From the NCBI GenBank assembly GCA_025355995.1, contig JANXYQ010000096.1:46147-110146 (forward strand): DNA of 64,000 bases, given 5' to 3'. Origin of the DNA: Spirochaetaceae bacterium. Lineage in GTDB: Bacteria; Spirochaetota; Spirochaetia; Treponematales; Rectinemataceae. Both the position numbers and the translations under genes were made by a program. Each line of letters begins with the position of its first letter. Position 1 is the stretch's first letter. The notes below the pieces were generated by a model. The model had not been told where the DNA came from. It ran no database searches and saw only the letters and a list, made by a program, of their open reading frames with translations. This document shows, in pieces, positions 16,818 to 23,998 of this stretch.

Positions 16818-16846
16818 AGAATGACGGCCGATGTCGATTACGGCAA
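16818..16846 (-). promoter_or_regulatory. Possible promoter of the UDG-fold gene
   Basis: Read on the minus strand: TTGCCG - 17 bases - CATTCT, then 6 bases to the ATG. The -35 and spacing agree with the other leaderless-type promoters, but the -10 is poor. Confidence 0.3.
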
Positions 16847-16916
16847 GGGGGTCCCCCCAATCAGGCTATTATTCGCGCTATGCTTATGGAATAATGCAGC
16901 GAGATCTGGAGATGCC

Positions 16917-17639
16917 ATGAGGGAAACCTTCGCAGCCTTCTCGTTAATGCTCGCCCTGCCCGCGGCGAGCTTCGCCCTCTCGCTCGGCCTGGGCGCCCGC
17001 GCCTACGGCGACGCGGCCGGCGCCTTCGGCGGGACCTATGCCGCCGCAACCGCCGAGCGCTACGCCGAGCTCGGGGCCTCGTCCTTCAGCGCCCTTGGCT
17101 CCTCGTCGATCCTTCCCGCCTTCGCCTACGGAGGCGGACTCGAATTCGATCTCGGCGGCCTGTTCGCTCCGCGCTTCAGTCTAGCCATCGGGGCGGGTTA
17201 CGGCCTCTGGGGCGCGGGGCTCGTCGGCAAGGACTCGAGCGGGAAAGGCTTCGCGAGCACCCTCTGGTACGCGCCCGTCCTCGACCTCAGCGCGGAGGCC
17301 AGGTATGCGTTCCGAGTCGGCCCGGGCTCGATCGAGCCCGGCCTCGGCGCCTTCGTCGGAGCCATCTTTCCCAAATATAAGATTGAGGAGAGAATCTCCG
17401 GAGTCGGCTCGAGCGTCGATCCGTCCCCCTTGGCCGCCGACGCCCTTGTCCTGGGACTGCGCGCCTCGGCCGCCTATGCCCTGCGCCTCGGGCCCGGCGA
17501 CCTCCGGCTCGGCCTTTCGGTAGCCGTCGGACAGTCCCTCGCCTCCGCCGCAGGCAGCCTCGGCGCCTCCATCCTTTGGCCCTGGCGGGCCGGCCTCGAC
17601 CTGGGCTACGTCTATTATTTCGCGGGAGGTAAAAAATGA
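16917..17639 (+). CDS. Exported beta-barrel-like envelope protein
   Basis: This 240-residue protein has a cleavable-looking signal (residues 1-20, MLALPAASFA). The rest alternates strand-like segments such as SLGLGARAYG, FSLAIGAGYGLWG, LSAEARYAF, GSIEPGLGAFVGAIF and LDLGYVYYF, the last near the C-terminus, as in outer-membrane barrels. The chosen ATG follows a CTGGAG ribosome site. The stop overlaps the start of the metalloprotease lipoprotein gene (ATGA), so the two are probably made in fixed proportion. The function is unknown. Confidence 0.75.
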   Translation: MRETFAAFSLMLALPAASFALSLGLGARAYGDAAGAFGGTYAAATAERYAELGASSFSALGSSSILPAFAYGGGLEFDLGGLFAPRFSLAIGAGYGLWGAGLVGKDSSGKGFASTLWYAPVLDLSAEARYAFRVGPGSIEPGLGAFVGAIFPKYKIEERISGVGSSVDPSPLAADALVLGLRASAAYALRLGPGDLRLGLSVAVGQSLASAAGSLGASILWPWRAGLDLGYVYYFAGGKK

Positions 17640-19360
17640 AATCGGCCGGGATAGCATTCGCCCTGCCCGCTTTCTTCGCCGCATCCCTCCTGGCCGCCTG
17701 CTCCCTGCCCGGCTCGACGGCCTCGACGGTCCCCGTCGTTCAGCATATGGCAGTCTCGGGCACGTACAATTACAGCGTCGATCTGGGCAGTAGCCCCCGC
17801 GATCTCTACTTCGTGTTCACCAACACCGACCTGCAGCAGAGCGCCACCAAGCCGAGCGTGGGCAACGTCATCGTCGACGGGGTCGCCCTACCCGGTCCCG
17901 CGCCCCAGCCCCTGGCCGACTCCTCCGACATCCCGCTCACGACGATGGACAAGATCCGCGCTTTCGCGAAGACGCCGAAGAGCCTGACGAAAAGCTCTGC
18001 GAACCCCTCGATATTCGGCCCGGCTCAGCCGCCGAGGGCGGACGTTGTGGGAACCTCGACCGGAAACTTCAACGTCGCCTATGTCGCTTTGCCCGTGCCG
18101 GCGACCTGCCGCGCGGTCGTGGGGCCGATAAGCACCGACCAAGGCCCCCGCACCCTTAATATTTGGGTGGCCGACGATTGTTGGGGCGCGAGCTCTAAAA
18201 AACAATCAGTGAACCAGACCATGGTTGACGCCCTCGCGGACAAGTATCTGAAGGCAGGGGCTTCCAACGACATCTACGACTGGGACACGGGAATCCTCGG
18301 CCCCGAGTGGGGGACGACGAGCTTCAGCGAGCTCATTCCCTTCACTAGCGAGATAACCATCCTGCTGTCGGACATCAAGGGCGACAATTCCGACAACGGC
18401 GGCATCGTCGGCTACTTCGACCAGACGAACAACTTCGTCACTTCCTTCTATTCCGACTCGAACCAGAGAATCATGTTCGTCATAGACGCGGTAATGTACG
18501 CCAACCCCGATGTAAACGGGTATTCCAGCACCGACACGCTTTATACCGGAGGAGCCTGGACACCGACGACTTCCTATTGGGCGGGGGAGGTGTTCTCAAC
18601 CCTGGCCCACGAGTTCCAACACATGATTCAGTTTTACCAGAAGGGCATAGTGGCGCGGGCCGAATCCGGCCTTACTGCCAGGAGCGCCGATACCTGGATA
18701 GACGAGATGTGTGCCCAGCTCGTCGAGGACCTGGTAGCGGACAAGCTCGGCGTTCTCGGGCCGCGCGGCGTCACGAGCGCTGGCGCGGGGAGCCCCAACA
18801 ACGGCAATGGGCGCATCCCCGATTTCAATTCGATGATGAGCCTAGGCCTTACGATCGCCGACGGAACCTTCTACAATCTGATAAATAACTACTCCACCGC
18901 CTATTCCTTCGGCGCCTTCCTGATCCGCAACTACGGAGGCGCCTCCCTGGTCCGCGCCATCGTCCAGGCCAGCGCAGTCGACTCCGCCTGCATCACGGAC
19001 GCGGTGTCAGCCTTCGCGGGGCGGCGGGTGACGATGAGCGAGCTCCTCCAGAAATGGTCGGTTTCTGTGCTCGCGTCGGCCAGCACGACTATGCCGCCCG
19101 GCTATCGCTACAACTCGGGGACCTGGTTCGTCTCGACCGCCGTCGCCGGAGGCGAGAGCTATAACCTCGGCTCCATCGATTTCTTCAATTACAGTACCAC
19201 GCCCACGATAGTAACCTCGACGGGGAGCCTGCCAAAATCGGGGAGTTTCAACAAGGCATCCAGCCTCTATTACCGCGCAGCCTCGGCCGATACCGGCAAG
19301 AAGAGCTTCAGCGTCACGGTGCCGGAAGGAGTGGCGTTTAGTACCTATATTGCGCAATAA
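17636..19360 (+). CDS. Peptidase M30-like zinc metalloprotease lipoprotein
   Basis: A 574-residue lipoprotein precursor. The signal peptide ends in lipobox LLAAC with Cys22. The zinc-protease motif HEFQH (325-329) is followed by WIDEM with the probable third ligand Glu357, the arrangement seen in M30 (hyicolysin-like) gluzincins. Long N-terminal (about 25-300) and C-terminal (about 440-574) Ser/Thr/Gly/Tyr-rich regions flank the catalytic core and look extracellular. It is translationally coupled to the beta-barrel gene upstream. A role in surface processing or host/polymer protein degradation is inference. Confidence 0.85.
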   Translation: MKSAGIAFALPAFFAASLLAACSLPGSTASTVPVVQHMAVSGTYNYSVDLGSSPRDLYFVFTNTDLQQSATKPSVGNVIVDGVALPGPAPQPLADSSDIPLTTMDKIRAFAKTPKSLTKSSANPSIFGPAQPPRADVVGTSTGNFNVAYVALPVPATCRAVVGPISTDQGPRTLNIWVADDCWGASSKKQSVNQTMVDALADKYLKAGASNDIYDWDTGILGPEWGTTSFSELIPFTSEITILLSDIKGDNSDNGGIVGYFDQTNNFVTSFYSDSNQRIMFVIDAVMYANPDVNGYSSTDTLYTGGAWTPTTSYWAGEVFSTLAHEFQHMIQFYQKGIVARAESGLTARSADTWIDEMCAQLVEDLVADKLGVLGPRGVTSAGAGSPNNGNGRIPDFNSMMSLGLTIADGTFYNLINNYSTAYSFGAFLIRNYGGASLVRAIVQASAVDSACITDAVSAFAGRRVTMSELLQKWSVSVLASASTTMPPGYRYNSGTWFVSTAVAGGESYNLGSIDFFNYSTTPTIVTSTGSLPKSGSFNKASSLYYRAASADTGKKSFSVTVPEGVAFSTYIAQ

Positions 19361-19434
19361 AGCTGTTATCTCAAGATTCTCTAGGTATAAAAGAGACGAA
19401 AATAGAAGGATTTTTCTCGATATTGTATAATTCA

Positions 19435-19463
19435 TTGAAAACCGGCTTGGTAGAGGGTATGAT
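19435..19463 (+). promoter_or_regulatory. Promoter of the Tyr-rich lipoprotein gene
   Basis: TTGAAA - 17 bases - TATGAT, close to consensus, within the AT-richer gap 19361-19493. A strong AGGAGG (19481-19486) precedes the ATG by 7 bases, so this transcript has a conventional leader. Confidence 0.75.
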
Positions 19464-19493
19464 TAGTTAGAATGTCGAAGAGGAGGATGCAAA

Positions 19494-20156
19494 ATGAAAA
19501 GACTGCTGTTGGCTCTGGTAGTTATAGCTCTCGTGCTCTCTAGCTGCGATGTCCTGATGCCTTCCGGCAAGGCAGGCAAGACCTTTGTTTCCTATGATAG
19601 AGATAAATCCATTTATTTATATGACTACAATGACTACTACTATTATTCCATGACGGTCTATAAGGCCTACTTGGATTTGCCAGGGGGCTTCCCAGACACG
19701 ATTACCCTCGGCCAGGATTACGACATCACGCCAGGATCTTATACAGGGACCGCCCTGCTTTATGCCTGGGATTCGTATAATAGCTATAGCACCTATAAAT
19801 ACAACGGTACGCAGTATTGGCTCAACGGCGATGCCGCAACGTGGGCAAGCAAGAGCACCCGTTATACGACCTTCACGTACACCCTCAAGGCAAATCCCGG
19901 AAAACAGGGGTTCCTCTCCGCCGGCGCCAATGGGACGGACAAGCATTATGCGATATACCTCACCTGGGATCCGGCGAGTTGGTCGGTCACCTCGAAGAGC
20001 CTCGTGGCTATGACCTCGAAGGTGCTGAGCGCGACCGCGGATAAGATCGTCAAGGAATTCACCGATGACGACAATACTATAACCCTCGAGATAAATCTCA
20101 ATAACAGCGCATCCGCAGCGCCTAGCGCGGGCGAGATGGTTAAGCCCCAGCATTGA
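19494..20156 (+). CDS. Tyr-rich lipoprotein
   Basis: A 220-residue precursor with signal ALVVIALVLSSC and lipobox Cys18. The segment YLYDYNDYYYYSMTVY and later YAWDSYNSYSTYKYN make it strikingly rich in Tyr and Asn. No family is recognised. Base composition is less GC-rich than the neighbours and it has its own near-consensus promoter and terminator, so it may be a later acquisition or a highly expressed surface protein. It likely sits in the outer leaflet or periplasm as a lipid-anchored protein. Confidence 0.75.
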   Translation: MKRLLLALVVIALVLSSCDVLMPSGKAGKTFVSYDRDKSIYLYDYNDYYYYSMTVYKAYLDLPGGFPDTITLGQDYDITPGSYTGTALLYAWDSYNSYSTYKYNGTQYWLNGDAATWASKSTRYTTFTYTLKANPGKQGFLSAGANGTDKHYAIYLTWDPASWSVTSKSLVAMTSKVLSATADKIVKEFTDDDNTITLEINLNNSASAAPSAGEMVKPQH

Positions 20157-20197
20157 TCTAGCCGCGGAGAAGAAAGATCTTCCTCGGGTAACCGAGT

Positions 20198-20220
20198 GGC
20201 CGCGGTCCTGGACCGCGGCC
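20198..20220 (+). terminator. Terminator after the Tyr-rich lipoprotein gene
   Basis: A perfect 10-bp stem, GGCCGCGGTC with its complement, closes a CTG loop and is followed by GCTTTATAT. The T tract is short but the stem is very stable. Confidence 0.75.
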
Positions 20221-20250
20221 GCTTTATATCCGTTCTTCCAAGGCCGGTCA

Positions 20251-20279
20251 TTGTCTCTCTCCGCTTTTTCCCGTATCCT
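20251..20279 (+). promoter_or_regulatory. Promoter of murJ (leaderless type)
   Basis: TTGTCT - 17 bases - TATCCT. Only 7 bases separate the -10 from the ATG, which predicts a start at or within a base or two of the start codon. No Shine-Dalgarno sequence is present. Confidence 0.65.
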
Positions 20280-20286
20280 CCCTGCA

Positions 20287-21894
20287 ATGTCCGACGATGC
20301 GCCCCTCCCCGCGAATCTAGCCGCCGGCCGCATGATGCGGGAAGGCGGAAAGCTCTCCCTCCTCACCATGCTGTCCCGGATCCTCGGCCTCGTGCGCGAG
20401 ATGACCAAGGCTGCCTTCATGGGCACGGGCTGGCTCGCGGATACCTTCGGCGTCGCCTTCACCCTGCCCAATTTCCTGCGCCGCCTCTTCGCCGAAGGCT
20501 CCATGACCGCCGCCTTCATACCGACCTTCACGGGTTATCTCGCGGGCGGGGACGACGACGAGACCCGAGAGTTCCTCTCGGCGACCTTCACCGTCCTCGT
20601 CTTCCTCGTCGGCCTCATCGTGGCCGCGGGAGTGGCCCTTGCGCCGTGGATCGTGCTCCTCTTTACCTCCGCCCATCACGGCGAGATGGCCCTCCTCACC
20701 CAGATAATGTTCCCCTTCCTCGCCCTGGTCGCGGTCTCGGCCTTCCTCCAGGGCATACTCAACTCGATCGGGATCTTCGCGCCCTCGGGGATGGCGCCCA
20801 TCCTCTTCAACCTCTGCTGGATTACGGTGCCCTACCTGCTGGGGGGAGCCGCGGGCAACCCCGCGCGGGCGATGTCGATCGGGGTGCTCGTCGGGGGCTT
20901 GGCCCAGGCGCTCTGCCAGCTGCCAGCCGTGCTTAAGGCGGGCTATCGCTTCGGCTTCATAGGCCTCGGCCGGGCTTTCCGCAACCCGGGCATGAAGCGC
21001 GTGTTCGCCCTCATCGCCCCGACGATCGTGGGCATGGCCGCCTATCAGATAAACATCTTCGTCTCGACCTACCTAGCCACCAACTCCGGGACGGGCTCGG
21101 TCGCGAGCCTGCAGTATTCGCTCCGGCTCCAGGAGCTAGTCCTCGGGGTCTTCGTGGTCTCCCTCGGGACCGTGCTCCTTCCCGACATGGCCGGCTTTGC
21201 GCGCTCCGAGGATTGGGAGGGCTACGCCGGAAGCCTGAGCAGGGGCCTGCGGGCCATGCTCCTCATCACCATCCCCGTGGCCGCCTACTCGATGATCGTC
21301 GGCGAGGATATCGTGACCCTCCTCTTCCGGCGCAGGGAATTCGACCTCGAGTCCGTTAAGCTCACGTCCTCGGTCTTCTTCTGGCACATGTCCGGCCTCG
21401 CGTTCATCGCGATGAATCGCGTCATGGCGCCCGCCTTCTACGCTCGGGGCGACACCAAGACGCCCACCTTCGCCGGCCTCGTCTCGGTGGTCATCAATAT
21501 CGCCCTCGCCTTCGTCCTGGTCGGCCCTCTGCAGGCGCCCGGCATCGCCCTAGCCCTCGCGGGGGCGAGCGCGGCGAACACGATAGTCCTAGTGATCGCC
21601 TTATTCTGCGCCCGTATCCCCGGGACCCGCAAGGCGCTCGCCCTCTCGGGCCGCTACGCTCTCAAACTCCTCCTCCTCTCAGGCCTGGCGGCCGCGCCCA
21701 TCTTGTTCCTCCGGCCCTTCCTAGCCCTCCGCCTAGCCAGCTGGAACGTCAACCTCGCCGCGGGGATATCCGTGGCGGCTACAGCCCTCGTTTACGGCGG
21801 CATCGGAGTCGGGCTATTAATCCTGAGTAAAGACGAAATGGCTTCGATCATCACGGGGGCCTTCAGTCGCCGCCGTCGAAAGCCAAAAGCGTAA
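20287..21894 (+). CDS. murJ: Lipid II flippase MurJ
   Basis: MurJ (MviN) moves lipid II across the inner membrane for peptidoglycan synthesis. The 535-residue protein has about 14 membrane segments and the family signatures TMLSRILGLVREMTKAAFMG near 25, DTFGVAFTLPNFLRRLFAEG near 55 with the central Arg pair, and later ASLQYSLRLQELVLGVF. The ATG at 20287 is chosen over an upstream in-frame TTG because it begins the conserved N-terminal cytoplasmic region and lies correctly after the promoter. It is a single-gene unit; the tRNA-Thr promoter begins about 40 bases after its stop. Confidence 0.95.
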   Translation: MSDDAPLPANLAAGRMMREGGKLSLLTMLSRILGLVREMTKAAFMGTGWLADTFGVAFTLPNFLRRLFAEGSMTAAFIPTFTGYLAGGDDDETREFLSATFTVLVFLVGLIVAAGVALAPWIVLLFTSAHHGEMALLTQIMFPFLALVAVSAFLQGILNSIGIFAPSGMAPILFNLCWITVPYLLGGAAGNPARAMSIGVLVGGLAQALCQLPAVLKAGYRFGFIGLGRAFRNPGMKRVFALIAPTIVGMAAYQINIFVSTYLATNSGTGSVASLQYSLRLQELVLGVFVVSLGTVLLPDMAGFARSEDWEGYAGSLSRGLRAMLLITIPVAAYSMIVGEDIVTLLFRRREFDLESVKLTSSVFFWHMSGLAFIAMNRVMAPAFYARGDTKTPTFAGLVSVVINIALAFVLVGPLQAPGIALALAGASAANTIVLVIALFCARIPGTRKALALSGRYALKLLLLSGLAAAPILFLRPFLALRLASWNVNLAAGISVAATALVYGGIGVGLLILSKDEMASIITGAFSRRRRKPKA

Positions 21895-21929
21895 GCAATT
21901 CTCGTGCCTCGGCGCCCCTCGACTGCCTG

Positions 21930-21963
21930 CCGGCTTGACAAAGCCGGGGGTGGATGCTATGTT
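21930..21963 (+). promoter_or_regulatory. Promoter of the tRNA-Thr / rpmG / tRNA-Trp / secE unit, with palindrome
   Basis: TTGACA (21935-21940, perfect) - 17 bases - TATGTT (21958-21963). The -35 lies inside an inverted repeat CCGGCTT-GACA-AAGCCGG (21930-21947). Transcription would start about 12 bases before the tRNA. Confidence 0.8.
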
Positions 21964-21981
21964 TCCGACGCTTCGCAGTAT

Positions 21982-22054
21982 GCCCTTGTAGCTCAGTTGG
22001 CAGAGCATATCCATGGTAAGGATAAGGTCAACGGTTCGATTCCGTTCGAGGGCT
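21982..22054 (+). tRNA. tRNA-Thr (anticodon GGT)
   Basis: A 73-nt cloverleaf: acceptor GCCCTTG/CGAGGGC with one G-T pair, D arm GCTC/GAGC, anticodon stem TATCC/GGATA with loop ATGGTAA (anticodon GGT, reads ACC/ACT), and T arm AACGG/CCGTT with loop TTCGATT. The discriminator base is T. CCA is not encoded. Confidence 0.95.
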
Positions 22055-22138
22055 CAACGCCCGTAGTTCCAGCACTGCTTCGAGGCGATTAATTCGTTAT
22101 GGGCGCAGGCATTGTTCGCCTCGTCGAAAGGATCGGTT

Positions 22139-22312
22139 ATGGCTGCCAAGAAGCAGAACGTGGAAATCATCGCTCTGGCGTGCACCGAGTGCAAGCGCCG
22201 CAATTATACGACGACGAAGAACCGCAAGACTCAGCAGGAAAAGCTCGAGCTCATGAAGTTCTGTAAGTGGGATCGCAAGCACACCCTCCACAAAGAGACC
22301 AAAGTAAAGTAA
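22139..22312 (+). CDS. rpmG: 50S ribosomal protein L33
   Basis: A 57-residue protein matching L33: [20 protein letters not shown], then [14 protein letters not shown]. Cys15, Cys18 and Cys42 are kept, but the fourth zinc ligand position (45) is Asp, so zinc binding is weakened or changed. The chosen ATG follows GAAAGGATC. It lies between two tRNA genes, an arrangement shared with Treponema. Confidence 0.93.
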   Translation: MAAKKQNVEIIALACTECKRRNYTTTKNRKTQQEKLELMKFCKWDRKHTLHKETKVK

Positions 22313-22349
22313 ACTCTAGTAAGCAGATGCGCGTCGCGCAGCTGCGGTT

Positions 22350-22381
22350 CGGGAGATCGGGCTTTGCGGCCCCGTCTCCCG
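22350..22381 (+). other. Hairpin after rpmG
   Basis: CGGGAGA pairs with TCTCCCG, and after a bulged T, CGGG pairs with CCCG; the loop is CTTTGCGGC. No T run follows, so it is more likely a 3'-end stabiliser, a processing signal or a Rho-type end than an intrinsic terminator. Confidence 0.5.
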
Positions 22382-22438
22382 GATAGATGAATTTGCAGGC
22401 AGTGGTCAAAGTAAGCGAGGCCGCTTTCGACTTCGCGC

Positions 22439-22477
22439 CGTTAATCGAAAAAACTCGCGGAGTTTTTTCGATTAACG
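22439..22477. other. Perfect 18-bp hairpin abutting tRNA-Trp
   Basis: The two 18-base arms (22439-22456 and 22460-22477) are perfectly complementary around a GCG loop; the arms contain A6 and T6 tracts. It ends one base before the tRNA-Trp acceptor stem. The T6 tract is inside the stem, so this is not a standard terminator; an RNase III or RNase P-adjacent processing element is plausible. Confidence 0.7.
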
Positions 22478-22478
22478 A

Positions 22479-22551
22479 AGGCCAGTAGCTCTAATGGTAG
22501 AGCGCCGGTCTCCAAAACCGGATGTTGAGGGTTCGAGTCCTTCCTGGCCTG
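22479..22551 (+). tRNA. tRNA-Trp (anticodon CCA)
   Basis: A 73-nt cloverleaf: acceptor AGGCCAG/CTGGCCT, D arm GCTC/GAGC, anticodon stem CCGGT/ACCGG with loop CTCCAAA (anticodon CCA), T arm GAGGG/CCTTC with loop TTCGAGT, discriminator G. CCA is not encoded. It lies just upstream of secE, as in Treponema and many other bacteria. Confidence 0.95.
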
Positions 22552-22552
22552 T

Positions 22553-22607
22553 CGCGAAGCCCGCTAATTGGGGAAGGCTTCGCGTGCGATTCCCTTGCGG
22601 GAATCGC
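22553..22607 (+). other. Two consecutive hairpins in the secE leader
   Basis: CGCGAAGCC pairs with GGCTTCGCG across 14 bases (22553-22584). Then GCGATTCCC pairs with GGGAATCGC around TTGC (22586-22607). They fill the gap between tRNA-Trp and the secE ribosome site and could mark tRNA 3'-end processing or protect the secE message. Confidence 0.55.
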
Positions 22608-22627
22608 CCTGTATCAGAGGAGCCGTT

Positions 22628-22810
22628 ATGAAGAAGATCGTTCAGTTCTTCAAGGACAGCTACGCCGAGCTCCGCAAGGTCGTCTGGCCGAGCAGGGAAG
22701 ACGTAATAGCGTCCACCAAGGTGGTGCTCGTCTCCACCGTCGTCATGGCTGCCGTGCTCGGCTTCATCGACTTCCTGCTCGTCGCCGGCATCGACGTCAT
22801 CTTCAGGTAA
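22628..22810 (+). CDS. secE: Preprotein translocase subunit SecE
   Basis: A 60-residue protein with the essential SecE signature: cytoplasmic FFKDSYAELRKVVWPSREDV followed by one membrane span (VVLVSTVVMAAVLGFIDFLL). It clamps SecY in the inner membrane. The start at MKKIVQ is chosen because it follows CAGAGGAGC and matches the short single-span form; an upstream in-frame start would add non-conserved residues. nusG starts 17 bases after the stop. Confidence 0.95.
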   Translation: MKKIVQFFKDSYAELRKVVWPSREDVIASTKVVLVSTVVMAAVLGFIDFLLVAGIDVIFR

Positions 22811-22827
22811 GGGACGCAAAGGCAAAC

Positions 22828-23385
22828 ATGGCGAAGGCCTGGTACGTTCTCCACGTCTATTCCGGCTACGAGAACAAGATCGAGCGCACGATCCGCATGC
22901 TGATCGAGAACGGGGACCTCTCCCGCGACATCGTCGCCGACATAAAGGTGCCGAGCGAGGAAGTCGTCGACGTCAAGGACGGCAAGAAGCGGTCGACCTC
23001 GCGCAAGATCCTGCCCGGCTATATCCTGGTCGAGATGGACCTGCCCGAGCTCGACTGGAAGGGCACCTGCGCCACCATCCGCAAGATCACGGGAGTCACG
23101 GGCTTCGTCGGCGCCACCCAGCACCACAAGCCGCAGCCGATAAGCGCCGAGGAGGCGCGCGGCGTGCTCCAGCGCTCGGGCGAGATCAAGGGCGACCGCG
23201 GCGCCCGCACGCGGCAAACCTTCGCGCCCGGCGAGCAGGTCAAGATCATCGACGGCCCCTTCGAGTCCTTCACGGGCTCGATCGAGGAAGTCATCGCGGA
23301 CAAGTCCAAGCTCAAGGTAATGGTGGGCATCTTCGGGCGCAATACGCCCGTCGAGGTCGACATGCTCCAGGTCGAGAAAGTCTAG
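22828..23385 (+). CDS. nusG: Transcription termination/antitermination factor NusG
   Basis: A 185-residue protein with the NGN domain (WYVLHVYSGYENKIERTI at the N-terminus, LPGYILVEM near 65) and a C-terminal KOW domain (FAPGEQVKIIDGPFESFTGS near 132). It binds RNA polymerase, couples it to the ribosome and modulates pausing and Rho action. It follows secE as in nearly all bacteria. Confidence 0.97.
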   Translation: MAKAWYVLHVYSGYENKIERTIRMLIENGDLSRDIVADIKVPSEEVVDVKDGKKRSTSRKILPGYILVEMDLPELDWKGTCATIRKITGVTGFVGATQHHKPQPISAEEARGVLQRSGEIKGDRGARTRQTFAPGEQVKIIDGPFESFTGSIEEVIADKSKLKVMVGIFGRNTPVEVDMLQVEKV

Positions 23386-23455
23386 GCTCGGATCTTTTAA
23401 AGCGGCGGCGCTTTGCCCGTGCGGGCGATCGCGTCGTATCTCATAGAGGGGTTTT

Positions 23456-23489
23456 AACTCCGCGGATGGGAGTTTCCCGCAAGGGAAAC
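23456..23489 (+). other. Overlapping alternative hairpins in the rplK leader
   Basis: AACTCC can pair with GGAGTT (23456-23461 with 23469-23474), while GTTTCCC pairs with GGGAAAC around GCAA (23472-23489). The two share bases 23472-23474 and cannot form fully together. They lie in the 175-base nusG-rplK gap, where many bacteria place the L1-binding autoregulatory site; that role here is inference. Confidence 0.45.
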
Positions 23490-23560
23490 GCTACCTCGGG
23501 GCAGGCGCGGGCTTTCGGGCTCGAGTTGCTTCCCGAGTACACCACGAAAGGAGAACGGCA

Positions 23561-23998
23561 CTGGCCAAGAAAAAGGTTACTGCGATGGTCAAGTTGCAGT
23601 GCCCGGCAGGCAAGGCGACTCCCGCGCCGCCCGTAGGACCGGCACTCGGTCCCCACGGCGTCTCGGCGCCCCAGTTCTGCCAGCAGTTCAACGAGAGGAC
23701 CAAGAGCATGGAGCCGGGGCTCATCATCCCGGCTATCATCACGGTCTACAGCGACAAGACCTTCACCTTCATCCTCAAGACGCCGCCCGCCTCGGTCCTC
23801 ATCAAGAAGGCGCTCGGCATCGAGAAGGGCTCGGGCGTGCCCCACAAGACCAAGGTGGGGAGGCTCCCCACCGACAAGCTCGAGGGGATCGCGAAGTTGA
23901 AGATGCCCGACCTCAACGCCAACGACCTCGAAGCCGCGAAGCGCATCGTGGCCGGCACCGCCCGCTCGATGGGCGTCGAGACGGAGTACTCGAAATGA
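23561..23998 (+). CDS. rplK: 50S ribosomal protein L11, CTG start
   Basis: This 145-residue protein contains [20 protein letters not shown] and the C-terminal rRNA-binding domain (GTARSMGVE). It is part of the GTPase-associated centre, the stringent-response and thiopeptide site. The first ATG (23585) has no ribosome site and would delete the conserved N-terminus. The frame continues upstream as (M)[12 protein letters not shown] from a CTG at 23561, preceded by AAAGGAG with a 7-base gap, so CTG is the probable start. Its stop overlaps the rplA start (ATGA). Confidence 0.92.
   Translation: MAKKKVTAMVKLQCPAGKATPAPPVGPALGPHGVSAPQFCQQFNERTKSMEPGLIIPAIITVYSDKTFTFILKTPPASVLIKKALGIEKGSGVPHKTKVGRLPTDKLEGIAKLKMPDLNANDLEAAKRIVAGTARSMGVETEYSK

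Noticed and set aside
19617..20531. About 300-codon minus-strand frame over the lipoprotein gene and the start of murJ
   Set aside because: It crosses a terminator and a murJ promoter on the other strand, has no ribosome site and resembles no protein.
22439..22477. Ordinary Rho-independent terminator of rpmG
   Set aside because: The T6 tract is buried in the stem and the hairpin is followed by the tRNA rather than a U-rich tail. I keep it as an unexplained hairpin.
21982..22551. tRNA genes as integration sites of a mobile element
   Set aside because: No integrase, direct repeat of a tRNA 3' end or foreign gene lies nearby; both tRNAs are in a conserved housekeeping order.
23585..23998. rplK starting at the first ATG
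   Set aside because: It removes the conserved N-terminus and lacks a ribosome site; the CTG at 23561 has both.
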